Part shown: piece by piece, positions 47,646 through 55,831 of the stretch
How the letters are laid out: each line of letters opens with the position of its first letter
Numbering within the stretch: the first letter of the stretch is position 1
NCBI GenBank assembly: GCA_947499505.1
Contig: CANMOQ010000001.1
Coordinates: 1,222,037 to 1,286,036, forward strand
Origin: an uncultured Erythrobacter sp.
GTDB lineage: Bacteria > Pseudomonadota > Alphaproteobacteria > Sphingomonadales > Sphingomonadaceae
Length of the DNA stretch: 64,000 nucleotides
Reading direction: 5' to 3'
The notes under the pieces: model-generated
Databases searched by the model: none
What the model was told of the DNA's origin: nothing
The model's input: only the letters and a program-made list of their open reading frames with translations
Program-made: the position numbers and the translations under genes

Positions 47646-47740
47646 GTGGAACGTTCGTCGAATTTTTGACGATTCCGCTTTCCAATCTGAAATTTCCATT
47701 CATGGGCCTTTTCGGAACTTGCGTTGGAAAGGCGCGTTTG

Positions 47741-49867
47741 ATGCACCCTATGGGCTCTAGATTTATTCTTATGTGCAGCGCTGCGAGCGTGATTTGCGCT
47801 GCGCCAGCTGCCGCCCAAAGTGCGGCTGAGTCAGCCGCAGCTCCCGGCTCATCATCCTCTTCCGCCCCTGCAAGCACTGTTGATACTGCAGCCGATCCAA
47901 ACGCCAGGGCCACCTTCACACCGTTAGATTTCGAACGTTTCGCTCCGCGCAATGCGCTCGACATGGCGCAGCAGGTTCCCGGCTTCACCATCCGCGAAGG
48001 CGGCAATGACCGCGGACTTGGCCAGGCCGATACCAATGTCCTGATCAATGGCCGCCGGATTTCTGGCAAGTCAAATGGCCCGGTCGATGCTCTCCAACGC
48101 ATCCCGGTCGAAGATGTCGTACGGCTGGACTTGGTCGACGGGGCTAGTCTCGATATCGGCGGATTGTCCGGCCAAGTCCTCAACGTCGTCACGCAAAGCA
48201 CTGGCCGCATCACCGGACAGTTCCGATATTCCGCCGAATGGCGCTCATCCGGCGTCCCGTTTCGCTGGGGCGATGGCCAGGTCTCGCTGGCCGGCGGCGG
48301 TGACAAGACAGAATGGACCCTCGCGCTAGAAAATGATGCGGGGCGGCGCGGCGATGCCGGGATTGAGCGCGTGTTCGACGGCGCGGGCAATTTGATCGAC
48401 ACCCGCCAAGAGCGCTCGAATTTTAACGGTGACCGGATGACCCTGTCGGGTTCCTTCGCGCGCACCGCAAGTAATGGCAATATCCTCAACCTCACCGGTC
48501 AAGTCGGCGGCAATCTGTTTGACCAGCGCGAGGTTTCAGAGCGCAGGGGAACGATTTCTGCAAGCGAACGACTGCGCGAATTCACCTCGAGCGAGGATGA
48601 GTTCAACTATGAGCTAAGCGCGGATTACAGCTTCGCCCTTGGCGGCGGACAGCTCAAGTTGATCGGCTTCACCCGCTATGAAGACAGCCCCACCCGCGCT
48701 GAAGTGCTAACCACTTTTGCCGATGGCTCCGCACCCGACGGCTCTGTTTTCATACGCGATGCGGACGAAGGCGAAACCATCCTGCGCTCGGAGTACAGCT
48801 TTGCTGGTTTAGGAGGCGATTTCCAATTTGCACTAGAAGGCGTGCGCAACTTTCTCGACATCAATTCCGCCTTTGAAGAGCGTGATGACAGCGGCACTCT
48901 CCAACCGGTCGACTTTGAAGGCGCAACAGCCCGGGTCGAAGAAGACCGCGCCGAAACGAGCCTAACCTACAGCCGCGCGCTCTCGCCCAGCGTGCAATTG
49001 CAGGTCTCGCTTGGCGGCGAATATTCCAAGATCAGCCAATCTGGCGCGCTGGGCCAAACGCGCAGTTTCCAGCGCCCCAAAGGATTCGTCTCGCTCGACT
49101 GGAACGCCAATTCCAGCCTCGATCTATCAGGCCGGATCGAACGCCAGGTCGGCCAGCTGAGTTTCTTTGACTTCATCGCCACGACCAATCTCGATCAAGA
49201 CCGCACCAATGTGACCAATTCCAATTTGGTCCCGCCGCAAAGCTGGCTGTTCGAAGTGGAAGCGAGCCAAAGCTTTGGCGATTTGGGCTCACTCAATCTG
49301 CGCGGGTTTTATGAAGACATCAGCGATATCGTTGACCTCATCCCGATTGAAGGTGGCGGACAGGCTCCGGGCAATATCGATAGCGCCTCGATCTATGGCC
49401 TATCCGGAGAGCTTACGCTGCTGTTTGATCCGATTGGCATCAAAGGCCTCAGGCTTGATACCGAGATCGAATATTCCGAGAGCGAAGTGCTTGATCCTTT
49501 GCTTGGAACACCGCGCGAAATCTCGAACAACGGCTACCTAGAGTTTGAGGCTGAGCTGCGCCAAGACTTCACTGGGTCTCCGTGGGCAATCGGCGCTGCC
49601 TTCTTCGCTGACGACAACAGAGCCAATGTCCGCTTGGATGAAATCGCCGATCGGACCGAAAGCCCCGGATTTCTGAGAGTGTTCATCGAAAACAAGGACG
49701 TCTTTGGGCTGACGCTGCGCGGTCGAATTGCCAACCTGCTAGACCGGCGCAACAATCTGGATCGGACGATCTTTACCGACCGTGCTGCTGGCGTCGCGGA
49801 GTTCCGAGAGGAGCGCCGCCGGCGCTTTGGCACTATCTTCTCGATCGATATCGAGGGCTCTTTCTAG
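47741..49867 (+). CDS. TonB-dependent outer-membrane receptor
   Basis: Energised outer-membrane transporter. The 708-residue protein has a signal peptide (MHPMGSRFILMCSAASVICA, cleaved after AAAQ) and a low-complexity Ser/Ala stretch. The plug domain is FAPRNALDMAQQVPGFTIREGG, DTNVLINGRRISGKS and RIPVEDVVRLDLVDG. A 22-strand-like barrel follows and ends in DIEGSF, with terminal Phe for BAM recognition. The start is the ATG after GGAAAGG; earlier in-frame codons run through the tRNA-Pro gene. No linked uptake genes reveal the substrate. Confidence 0.87.
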   Translation: MHPMGSRFILMCSAASVICAAPAAAQSAAESAAAPGSSSSSAPASTVDTAADPNARATFTPLDFERFAPRNALDMAQQVPGFTIREGGNDRGLGQADTNVLINGRRISGKSNGPVDALQRIPVEDVVRLDLVDGASLDIGGLSGQVLNVVTQSTGRITGQFRYSAEWRSSGVPFRWGDGQVSLAGGGDKTEWTLALENDAGRRGDAGIERVFDGAGNLIDTRQERSNFNGDRMTLSGSFARTASNGNILNLTGQVGGNLFDQREVSERRGTISASERLREFTSSEDEFNYELSADYSFALGGGQLKLIGFTRYEDSPTRAEVLTTFADGSAPDGSVFIRDADEGETILRSEYSFAGLGGDFQFALEGVRNFLDINSAFEERDDSGTLQPVDFEGATARVEEDRAETSLTYSRALSPSVQLQVSLGGEYSKISQSGALGQTRSFQRPKGFVSLDWNANSSLDLSGRIERQVGQLSFFDFIATTNLDQDRTNVTNSNLVPPQSWLFEVEASQSFGDLGSLNLRGFYEDISDIVDLIPIEGGGQAPGNIDSASIYGLSGELTLLFDPIGIKGLRLDTEIEYSESEVLDPLLGTPREISNNGYLEFEAELRQDFTGSPWAIGAAFFADDNRANVRLDEIADRTESPGFLRVFIENKDVFGLTLRGRIANLLDRRNNLDRTIFTDRAAGVAEFREERRRRFGTIFSIDIEGSF

Positions 49868-49948
49868 CGTAAGCCTGCGCCCAAGCGCCTATGCTTGCGC
49901 CGCCTCGCGGCTCGGCCTAATTACGCTGGCGCAAAGGGGGTTTATCCG

Positions 49949-50818
49949 ATGACACTGCGAATGCGTTCTTGGCTGTTTGCTCCAGGCGACAGCAAGAAAA
50001 AGATGACCAAGGCCGCAGATAGCGCGGCTGACATCGCTTTGCTTGATCTGGAAGATTCGGTCGCCCCGGAAAATAAGCCTGCTGCGCGGGAGCTGGTGCG
50101 CGATATGATCGCGAGCCGCGAAGACAAAGCGCGCATTTGGGTGCGCGTAAACCCGCTCTCTGGCGGTGAGACGGAGCGCGATCTTGACGCGATTATGCCT
50201 TCCGGTCCTGGAGGCATCTTCCTGCCCAAGGCCGAGGGCGGACACGACGTCGCAACCTTGGACGCGATGCTGAGCGAGCGCGAGGAAAAGGCAGGACTGG
50301 AGCCTGGCTCTACCCGCGTCGCTGCTCTCGTTACCGAAACGGCTGCCGCCATGTTCACCACCGGCACCTATGACGGAGCGCCGCGGCTGGTGGCGATGAG
50401 CTGGGGCGCAGAAGACCTCTCGTCAGAGCTCGGCGCGCAAGAACAACGCGGCGCGGACGGCGAATATTCCCACGTCTATGAAATGGCGCGCAGCCTCTGC
50501 CTGCTGGGAGCCGTAAAGGCGCAGGTCGCGCCGATTGAGACCGTTCAGCCGGAATTCCGCGACCTTGATGCGCTGCGGACGCGGGCGCTGAAGGTCAGAC
50601 GACAAGGCTTTCGCGGAATGCTCGCGATCCATCCCGCTCAGATCGAGCCAATCAACAGCGCCTTCACGCCTAGTGAAGATGAGCTCGCCCACGCCCGTGC
50701 AGTGGTCCAATTGTTTGCTGATAATCCTGGTGCGGGCACCCTCGCCCTGGATGGCAATATGCTTGATCGGCCGCATTTGGCACTTGCTCAGCGGATATTG
50801 GCAGAAGCTGGCGAATAG
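49949..50818 (+). CDS. HpcH/HpaI-family CoA-ester lyase (CitE/malyl-CoA lyase-like)
   Basis: TIM-barrel lyase or thioesterase acting on 3-hydroxy-acyl-CoA esters such as malyl- or citramalyl-CoA. The 289-residue protein has RSWLFAPGDSKKKMTKAADS, the metal/substrate region DIALLDLEDSVAP, RVNPLSGGETERDL, FLPKAEGG, LVTETAAAMF and SWGAEDLSSELG, and FRGMLAIHPAQIEPIN. The start is the ATG after AAAGGGGG. It precedes the holin gene but is separated from it by a clear regulatory region. Confidence 0.88.
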   Translation: MTLRMRSWLFAPGDSKKKMTKAADSAADIALLDLEDSVAPENKPAARELVRDMIASREDKARIWVRVNPLSGGETERDLDAIMPSGPGGIFLPKAEGGHDVATLDAMLSEREEKAGLEPGSTRVAALVTETAAAMFTTGTYDGAPRLVAMSWGAEDLSSELGAQEQRGADGEYSHVYEMARSLCLLGAVKAQVAPIETVQPEFRDLDALRTRALKVRRQGFRGMLAIHPAQIEPINSAFTPSEDELAHARAVVQLFADNPGAGTLALDGNMLDRPHLALAQRILAEAGE

Positions 50819-50823
50819 CTGAT

Positions 50824-50860
50824 TAGGAAATATATTTTTCCTACTTGAACCAATTTGGTT
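50824..50860 (+). promoter_or_regulatory. Holin gene operator region: two dyads
   Basis: A perfect dyad TAGGAAA-N6-TTTCCTA (50824-50843) is followed by a perfect 13-bp palindrome AACCAA-T-TTGGTT (50848-50860), 35 bases before the holin start codon. Both elements (TAGGAAA and ACCAATTTGGTT) also occur in the DUF6456/XRE intergenic region at 42494-42521. Confidence 0.65.
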
Positions 50861-50895
50861 ATTTGGGGTGCGACTCATGACAAGGAGCTGCATTC

Positions 50896-51309
50896 ATGGC
50901 CATTTTGGAAACGCTGATCGGTCCGATCACATCAATCATCGACAAGATCATTCCTGACAAGGAAGCGCGCGCGAAGGCCAAGCTTGAGCTCCTGAAGCTA
51001 GAGCGCTCGCAAGAGATGCGGCTGATCGAGACGCAAATCTCCGCGATCATTGCCGAGGCAAAATCAGCCGACCCGTGGACCAGCAGAGCGCGCCCAAGCT
51101 TTCTCTATGTGATGTACGCGATGATATTGTGGGCTTTGCCAATGGGTTTGCTCGCCGCCTTCAATCCGAATGCGGCCACAAACATCGCGGCGGGCATGAA
51201 CGCCTATCTCAATAGCCTGCCTGAGCCTCTCTACGCACTGTTTAGCACTGGCTACCTCGGCTACACCGCCGCCCGCCAATGGGGCAAAGTGAAGGGCGTG
51301 GATCAGTAG
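50896..51309 (+). CDS. GTA-type holin (three-TM holin family)
   Basis: Small inner-membrane protein of the holin family known from alphaproteobacterial gene transfer agents. The 137-residue protein has a charged N-terminal helical part (IIDKIIPDKEARAKAKLELLKLE), the conserved SADPWTSRARPSFLYVMYAMILW entering the first span, a second hydrophobic stretch around LPEPLYALFSTGYLGYTAARQW, and a basic end. No endolysin or capsid genes are adjacent. The ATG follows AAGGAG at 8 bases. The operator region resembles that of the DUF6456/XRE pair at 42.5 kb. Confidence 0.82.
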   Translation: MAILETLIGPITSIIDKIIPDKEARAKAKLELLKLERSQEMRLIETQISAIIAEAKSADPWTSRARPSFLYVMYAMILWALPMGLLAAFNPNAATNIAAGMNAYLNSLPEPLYALFSTGYLGYTAARQWGKVKGVDQ

Positions 51310-51373
51310 TTTTCCTTGCTCCGCCAGTGATGCGGACTTGAGCTGACCGATAGCCTCGCGCTAAGCGGACCGC

Positions 51374-51835
51374 ATGACAGACATTTCTGCGGCGGCGTCC
51401 AGCACCGTCTACGTCCTCAACGGTCCCAATCTCAATCTGCTCGGCCTGCGCGAACCTGAGATCTATGGCTCTGATACACTAGATGACATTGCGGGCATGC
51501 TTGAGGATAAAGCGCGAGAGCATGGCCTTGCAATCGAGATGCGCCAGACCAATTACGAAGGCATGCTGGTCGATTGGCTCCATGAAGCACAGGCTGAGGG
51601 CGCGCGGGCCGTTCTACTCAACGCGGCGGCCTACACGCACACCTCTATAGCGCTGCTAGATGCCATTCGCGCGATAACCACTCCGGTTATTGAGGTGCAC
51701 CTCTCTGACCCAAAAACGCGAGAGGACTTTCGCCACCTCTCTTATGTCGGGATGGCAGCCGCAAAAACCATCGAGGGGCATGGTGCGGCCAGCTACACAA
51801 TCGCGCTCGATGCGGTAATCAACGACGAGGTTTGA
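51374..51835 (+). CDS. aroQ: 3-dehydroquinate dehydratase, type II
   Basis: Third step of the shikimate pathway. The 153-residue flavodoxin-like dodecameric enzyme has LNGPNLNLLGLREPEIYG with the catalytic Tyr, RQTNYEGMLVDWLHEA, LNAAAYTHTSIALLDAI and EVHLSDPKTREDFRHLSY. It is directly upstream of accB-accC on the same strand, an order seen in many bacteria. Confidence 0.96.
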   Translation: MTDISAAASSTVYVLNGPNLNLLGLREPEIYGSDTLDDIAGMLEDKAREHGLAIEMRQTNYEGMLVDWLHEAQAEGARAVLLNAAAYTHTSIALLDAIRAITTPVIEVHLSDPKTREDFRHLSYVGMAAAKTIEGHGAASYTIALDAVINDEV

Positions 51836-51962
51836 GTCGTTTGGCTTAAAGCTACCCACAATTTGGCAGAGAAATCTCACACTTCACGTTAGCGAAGCTG
51901 CACGTATCGTGAGGTCCGCTCACACCAGACGGGCGGCAAAACCTGCCCGTGCCACTTGCCAG

Positions 51963-52025
51963 CCGCAATTTGCGGGAATAATCACCCTCACGATCACGCT
52001 GCACCCCAGTTTGCGATCCCGCAAA
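51963..52025 (+). promoter_or_regulatory. Dyad cluster in the accB leader
   Basis: A perfect 13-bp palindrome CCGCAA-T-TTGCGG (51963-51975) and a second dyad TTTGCG-ATCC-CGCAAA (52010-52025) share the half-site TTGCG. ATTTGCGGGA at 51968-51977 is also fully complementary to TCCCGCAAAT at 52017-52026. This gives repeated binding half-sites or a leader hairpin 29-92 bases before accB. Confidence 0.5.
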
Positions 52026-52054
52026 TGACGCAGCAGACACAATAAGGGGCCCTC

Positions 52055-52552
52055 ATGGCGACCAGCAAAACAAGTGGCGGACGCAAATCCGGCATGGATG
52101 TTGACACCAAACTCGTTCGCGAGCTCGCAGAACTGCTGAACGAAACCGGCTTAACCGAAATCGAAGTCGAAGAAGATGACCGCAAAATCCGCGTTGCGCG
52201 TGGTGGCTTCGCGCCTGCCACGATCAGCGCGCCGGTTGCGGCTGCTCCAGCCCCGGCCCCTGCGGCCGCTGCACCAGTGGCAGCGCCAAACGCTGCAGAA
52301 GCTCAGGCCGATGCGAGCGATGGCGCGATGCTCTCGCCGATGGTCGGCACGGTCTATCTTGCTCCGGAACCCGGCGCAGATGACTTCATCAAGGTCGGCG
52401 CCTCCGTCAAAGAAGGCGACACCTTGCTGATTATCGAGGCGATGAAGGTGATGAACCCGATCCCTGCTGATAAGTCAGGCACGATCAAAGCTATCCTGGT
52501 CGAAAACGCGCAGCCGGTCGAATTTGACCAGCCGCTGGTGGTGATAGCGTAA
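52055..52552 (+). CDS. accB: Biotin carboxyl carrier protein of acetyl-CoA carboxylase
   Basis: Carries carboxybiotin between AccC and the carboxyltransferase. The 165-residue protein has an N-terminal helical part ([31 protein letters not shown]), a flexible Ala/Pro linker (about 60-85), and the biotinyl domain with EAMKVMN, where Lys131 is biotinylated. It is followed after 21 bases by accC. Confidence 0.97.
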   Translation: MATSKTSGGRKSGMDVDTKLVRELAELLNETGLTEIEVEEDDRKIRVARGGFAPATISAPVAAAPAPAPAAAAPVAAPNAAEAQADASDGAMLSPMVGTVYLAPEPGADDFIKVGASVKEGDTLLIIEAMKVMNPIPADKSGTIKAILVENAQPVEFDQPLVVIA

Positions 52553-52573
52553 AGCGCGCAAGGACAACAGGCT

Positions 52574-53944
52574 ATGGCCATTACCCGCATCCTGATCGCC
52601 AATCGCGGCGAAATCGCTCTGCGCATCCACCGCGCGGCCCACGAAATGGGCATCGAAACAGTCGCGGTGCACTCCACCGCCGACGCTGATGCAATGCATG
52701 TGCGCCTTGCCGACCATGCGGTCTGCATCGGCCCGCCAGCTGCGACCGACAGCTATCTCAATGTCGCAGCGATCATCTCGGCCGCTGAAGTGGCGCAATG
52801 CGATGCGATACACCCGGGCTATGGCTTTCTCTCAGAGAACGCGAAGTTCGCTGAGATCGTCGAAGCGCATGACATCAAATGGATCGGGCCTAAGCCTGAG
52901 CACATTGTCACCATGGGCGATAAGGTGCAGGCGAAGAAAACCGCTGGCGAGCTAGGCTTGCCGCTGGTTCCCGGTTCTGACGGCGCAGTTTCTGATCCAG
53001 CGGAAGGCAAGAAGATCGCCGCCGAAATCGGCTACCCGGTGATCATCAAAGCCGCATCGGGCGGCGGCGGCCGGGGCATGAAAGTCTGCGAGAGCGAAGA
53101 CGAGCTCGAAACTTTGATGCAGCAGGCCGGCAACGAGGCGAAGGCCGCGTTCGGCGATGCCACGGTCTATATCGAAAAATATCTCGGCAATCCGCGCCAC
53201 ATCGAATTTCAGGTGTTTGGCGACGGCAATGGCAATGCGATCCATTTGGGAGAGCGCGATTGCTCGCTGCAGCGCCGCCACCAAAAGGTGCTGGAGGAGG
53301 CCCCCTCCCCAGTGATCAGCCACGAAGAGCGCATGCACATGGGCGAGGTTTGCTCAAAGGCGATGCGCGATATGAGCTATCGCGGCGCGGGCACCATCGA
53401 ATTTCTGTGGGAAGACGGCGAGTTCTACTTCATTGAAATGAACACGCGGCTTCAGGTCGAGCATCCCGTGACGGAAGCCATCACCGGCGTTGATCTGGTG
53501 CGCGAGCAAATCCGCATCGCGGCTGGTAAGCCATTGTCCGTGAGCCAGGAAGAGCTTGAATTTAACGGCCACGCGATTGAGTGCAGGATCAATGCAGAGG
53601 ATCCCTTCACCTTTGTGCCGTCGCCCGGTCAGGTGACCTATTACCATCCGGCTGGCGGCATGCATGTGCGGGTCGATAGCGGGCTATATGCCGGCTATAA
53701 AATTCCGCCCTATTACGACAGCATGATTGCCAAGCTGATCGTCTATGGCCGCAACCGCGAAGGGTGCATCATGCGCCTGCGCCGCGCGCTAGAGGAAATG
53801 GTGGTTGAGGGTCCGAAGACCAACATTCCGCTGCACCAGGAATTGCTCAAACAGAACGATGTTCTGTCGGGTGATTATTCGATCAAGTGGCTCGAAAACT
53901 GGTTGGAAGAACGCGAGGCTGAGCTGCAGGGCCGTCCGAACTAG
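52574..53944 (+). CDS. accC: Biotin carboxylase of acetyl-CoA carboxylase
   Basis: ATP-dependent carboxylation of biotin on AccB. The 456-residue ATP-grasp enzyme has [17 protein letters not shown], the glycine-rich loop [43 protein letters not shown] and [22 protein letters not shown]. Length is typical. Confidence 0.98.
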   Translation: MAITRILIANRGEIALRIHRAAHEMGIETVAVHSTADADAMHVRLADHAVCIGPPAATDSYLNVAAIISAAEVAQCDAIHPGYGFLSENAKFAEIVEAHDIKWIGPKPEHIVTMGDKVQAKKTAGELGLPLVPGSDGAVSDPAEGKKIAAEIGYPVIIKAASGGGGRGMKVCESEDELETLMQQAGNEAKAAFGDATVYIEKYLGNPRHIEFQVFGDGNGNAIHLGERDCSLQRRHQKVLEEAPSPVISHEERMHMGEVCSKAMRDMSYRGAGTIEFLWEDGEFYFIEMNTRLQVEHPVTEAITGVDLVREQIRIAAGKPLSVSQEELEFNGHAIECRINAEDPFTFVPSPGQVTYYHPAGGMHVRVDSGLYAGYKIPPYYDSMIAKLIVYGRNREGCIMRLRRALEEMVVEGPKTNIPLHQELLKQNDVLSGDYSIKWLENWLEEREAELQGRPN

Positions 53945-53953
53945 CGGGGACAG

Positions 53954-54154
53954 ATGATACGCTATTTACCCGGAATTCTGCTTCTTCTCATTGGTTTGGC
54001 TGTATTCTCGCTCCCATATTGGGCGCCGCTCGTCTCAGATGTTCGGGTGGAGCCAGAGGCCTTCAAACGCTCGGGGCAAGTCGGCGGGGGAGTGATCGGC
54101 GTCGGCGTGGCTCTGATCATCGCTGCCGTTGTTGGCGGACGCAAGAGAAGCTGA
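53954..54154 (+). CDS. Small two-span membrane protein, unknown
   Basis: The 66-residue protein starts with an ATG after CGGGGACAG, nine bases past the accC stop. It has two hydrophobic segments (YLPGILLLLIGLAVFSLPYW and GGGVIGVGVALIIAAVVGG) joined by a polar loop and a basic C-terminus (GRKRS). It is probably co-transcribed with accBC. No family is recognised. Confidence 0.6.
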   Translation: MIRYLPGILLLLIGLAVFSLPYWAPLVSDVRVEPEAFKRSGQVGGGVIGVGVALIIAAVVGGRKRS

Positions 54155-54250
54155 GCGCGGGCAGAGGAAATCGCGAGATCGCCGTTTCAGGGCGCTATTA
54201 CCTCAACGGCCATACCATCACGATTAAAGCCGATAATGGCCGGGGCTGTC

Positions 54251-54343
54251 ATGGGTTTATCGCGCCGCCAGCTCAAGCAAAGGCGGGCGCGGGACGTCAA
54301 CGTCTTTATCAATGGCGAGCACTACTGGGACCGCAAGAAATAA
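54251..54343 (+). CDS. Possible 30-residue basic ORF
   Basis: MGLSRRQLKQRRARDVNVFI followed by NGEHYWDRKK, then stop. It is too short for statistical support and lacks a strong ribosome-binding site, but its charged composition is not random-looking. The 208 bases between the accC-linked small gene and the GFA gene otherwise hold nothing I can name; this could be the tail of a decayed gene. Confidence 0.2.
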   Translation: MGLSRRQLKQRRARDVNVFINGEHYWDRKK

Positions 54344-54362
54344 GCGCTTCTAAAACCTAGCC

Positions 54363-54815
54363 CTAGTCGAATTTGAAGCCTGCCATCTCTGCCTCGGCGA
54401 TGATTTCTGGGCCAGTTTTCATTGGGCTATCTTGCGCCAAGTCGTACCAATCCGGCTTCTCATCGACAAAAATCTGGTGCTTGATCGGCAGTCCACTGGG
54501 CAAATCGAACATGCCGGCCAGAAAGGTGCGAGAACCGGTGGGTTTGAAACGATACCAAAGGTTGCTGCCGCAGGTTTTGCAAAAGGCGCGCTCCGCCCAA
54601 TCGCTTGACTGGAACGTAGCGATATTTTCCTCACCCGCGATCGTAAACGCATTGCTCTCAATTCCAGCATACATTGATCCCGTCCATTGCTGACACATAG
54701 AGCAATGACAGACATCAATTTCACCATGCGCACTTTCGAGCTCGATGGTCACTTTGCCGCACAGGCATTCGCCCGTCAGTTTGCCGCTTATTCGGGCCGG
54801 TTCGCTATGCACCAT
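54363..54815 (-). CDS. GFA-family zinc protein (CENP-V/GFA fold)
   Basis: Mss4-like zinc-binding protein of 150 residues. It has the cysteine pattern C17-x-C19 (GECLCGKVTIE), C36-x-C38-x2-C41 (DVCHCSMCQQWTGS) and FCKTCGSNLWYRF. The family was named for glutathione-dependent formaldehyde activation, but most members have no proven reaction. It overlaps the end of the upstream lipoprotein gene by 28 bases, so they are likely co-transcribed. Confidence 0.9.
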   Translation of the reverse strand: MVHSEPARISGKLTGECLCGKVTIELESAHGEIDVCHCSMCQQWTGSMYAGIESNAFTIAGEENIATFQSSDWAERAFCKTCGSNLWYRFKPTGSRTFLAGMFDLPSGLPIKHQIFVDEKPDWYDLAQDSPMKTGPEIIAEAEMAGFKFD

Positions 54816-55135
54816 TTCGATGTCTCCAACAGTTCATCGCCAGACTTAGCCTCCCGCAGACTGGCGGCTTGCTGCTTCACCTGCTCTAATGCGTCAGCTT
54901 CGGAGATACCCTGCGGTATTGCCCATGAATTGATGTGCCACATCATCGCGAGGTATGCCTCGTTTTGATAGTCGGCTGCCACCTCGATCTCTCCGTCAGC
55001 AATTGCCAGTGATGTTGCCGAGATAGTCGCTGCGCACTCAAGGTTGTCAGGCGATGAAGTGCCAACATCGCTCTCGCCGCATGCGGCCAGACATCCGGCG
55101 AGCGCAAAAGCAAAACAACGTTTCACCGGCATCAT
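54788..55135 (-). CDS. Small lipoprotein of unknown function
   Basis: The 115-residue protein has a lipoprotein signal peptide (MMPVKRCFAFALAGCLAAC, lipobox LAAC with Cys19) and an acidic mature part. Two further cysteines (LECAATI and SKWCIAN) could pair. No family is recognised. It lies between the Lrp regulator gene (stop one base upstream) and the GFA gene on the same strand. Confidence 0.75.
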   Translation of the reverse strand: MMPVKRCFAFALAGCLAACGESDVGTSSPDNLECAATISATSLAIADGEIEVAADYQNEAYLAMMWHINSWAIPQGISEADALEQVKQQAASLREAKSGDELLETSKWCIANRPE

Positions 55136-55136
55136 A

Positions 55137-55598
55137 CTACAAAGGCACTCCCGGTGCGTATTTCGCAGTGCGGATCGTCAGCGAGGTTTTGACGCTATCA
55201 ACATTGGGCGCCGGGGTCAGCTTGCTGGTCAGAAACTCCTGAAAGCTCTGCAGATCGTTGCTGACGATCTTCAGAATGAAATCAATCTCGCCGTTCAGCA
55301 TGTGCACCTCGCGCACTTCTGGCAGATCGCGCATGGCGTCTTCAAATTCGCGCAGGCTCGATTCGGCCTGACTCTTCAGGCTCACCATGGCGAAAACTGT
55401 GATCGCAAAGCCCAGTTTCGATGGGTCAAGATCCGCGTGATAGCCGCGAATAACGCCGTCTTCCTCTAGGCCGCGTACTCGGCGCAAGCACGGCGGCGCG
55501 GTCAATCCCACGCGCTGTGCGAGCTCTACATTGGTTACGCGCCCTTCCGCCTGCAATTCAGAAAGCAGGCGTTTATCGATCTCATCCAAATTCGCCAT
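55137..55598 (-). CDS. Lrp/AsnC-family transcriptional regulator
   Basis: The 153-residue protein has an N-terminal helix-turn-helix (LDEIDKRLLSELQAEGRVTNVELAQRVGLTAPPCLRRVRGLEEDGVIRGY) and a C-terminal RAM ligand-binding domain (VREVHMLNGEIDFILKIVSNDLQSFQEFL). It probably senses an amino acid. Possible targets are its own promoter and the lipoprotein-GFA genes downstream. Confidence 0.93.
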   Translation of the reverse strand: MANLDEIDKRLLSELQAEGRVTNVELAQRVGLTAPPCLRRVRGLEEDGVIRGYHADLDPSKLGFAITVFAMVSLKSQAESSLREFEDAMRDLPEVREVHMLNGEIDFILKIVSNDLQSFQEFLTSKLTPAPNVDSVKTSLTIRTAKYAPGVPL

Positions 55599-55831
55599 GC
55601 GGCGTACGCTCCCATTTGGCCTTCATTTATGACTAGCAATGTTCCTAGGAGAACAAGAGCTAGCAAGTATTTACCCTCAGACCGAGGTGCAAAACTAATA
55701 TTATTATGTTTGCCAGCAATTGTCCCGCTTTGCAACGCGTCTGAAAGCCATGTGTGAATGTTAGAAAGGCTTGGTATGAAACTTTCGGCCCCACTAGCGC
55801 CAGACGGCCGTGTGTGTGTATCGGAGCAGAT

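Noticed and set aside
50846..50860. Degenerate LexA box (GAAC-N7-GTTA) at the holin promoter
   Set aside because: The second half is not GAAC or GTTC; the sequence is better explained as the AACCAA-T-TTGGTT palindrome.
41953..51309. A complete gene transfer agent or prophage in the window
   Set aside because: No terminase, portal, capsid, tail or endolysin gene is present; only the regulator-like pair and the holin are seen.
54019..54360. Plus-strand frame of 113 codons after accC
   Set aside because: Its first half lies inside the small membrane gene in another frame and its composition is basic and irregular; only a 30-residue ORF at 54251 is kept, at low confidence.
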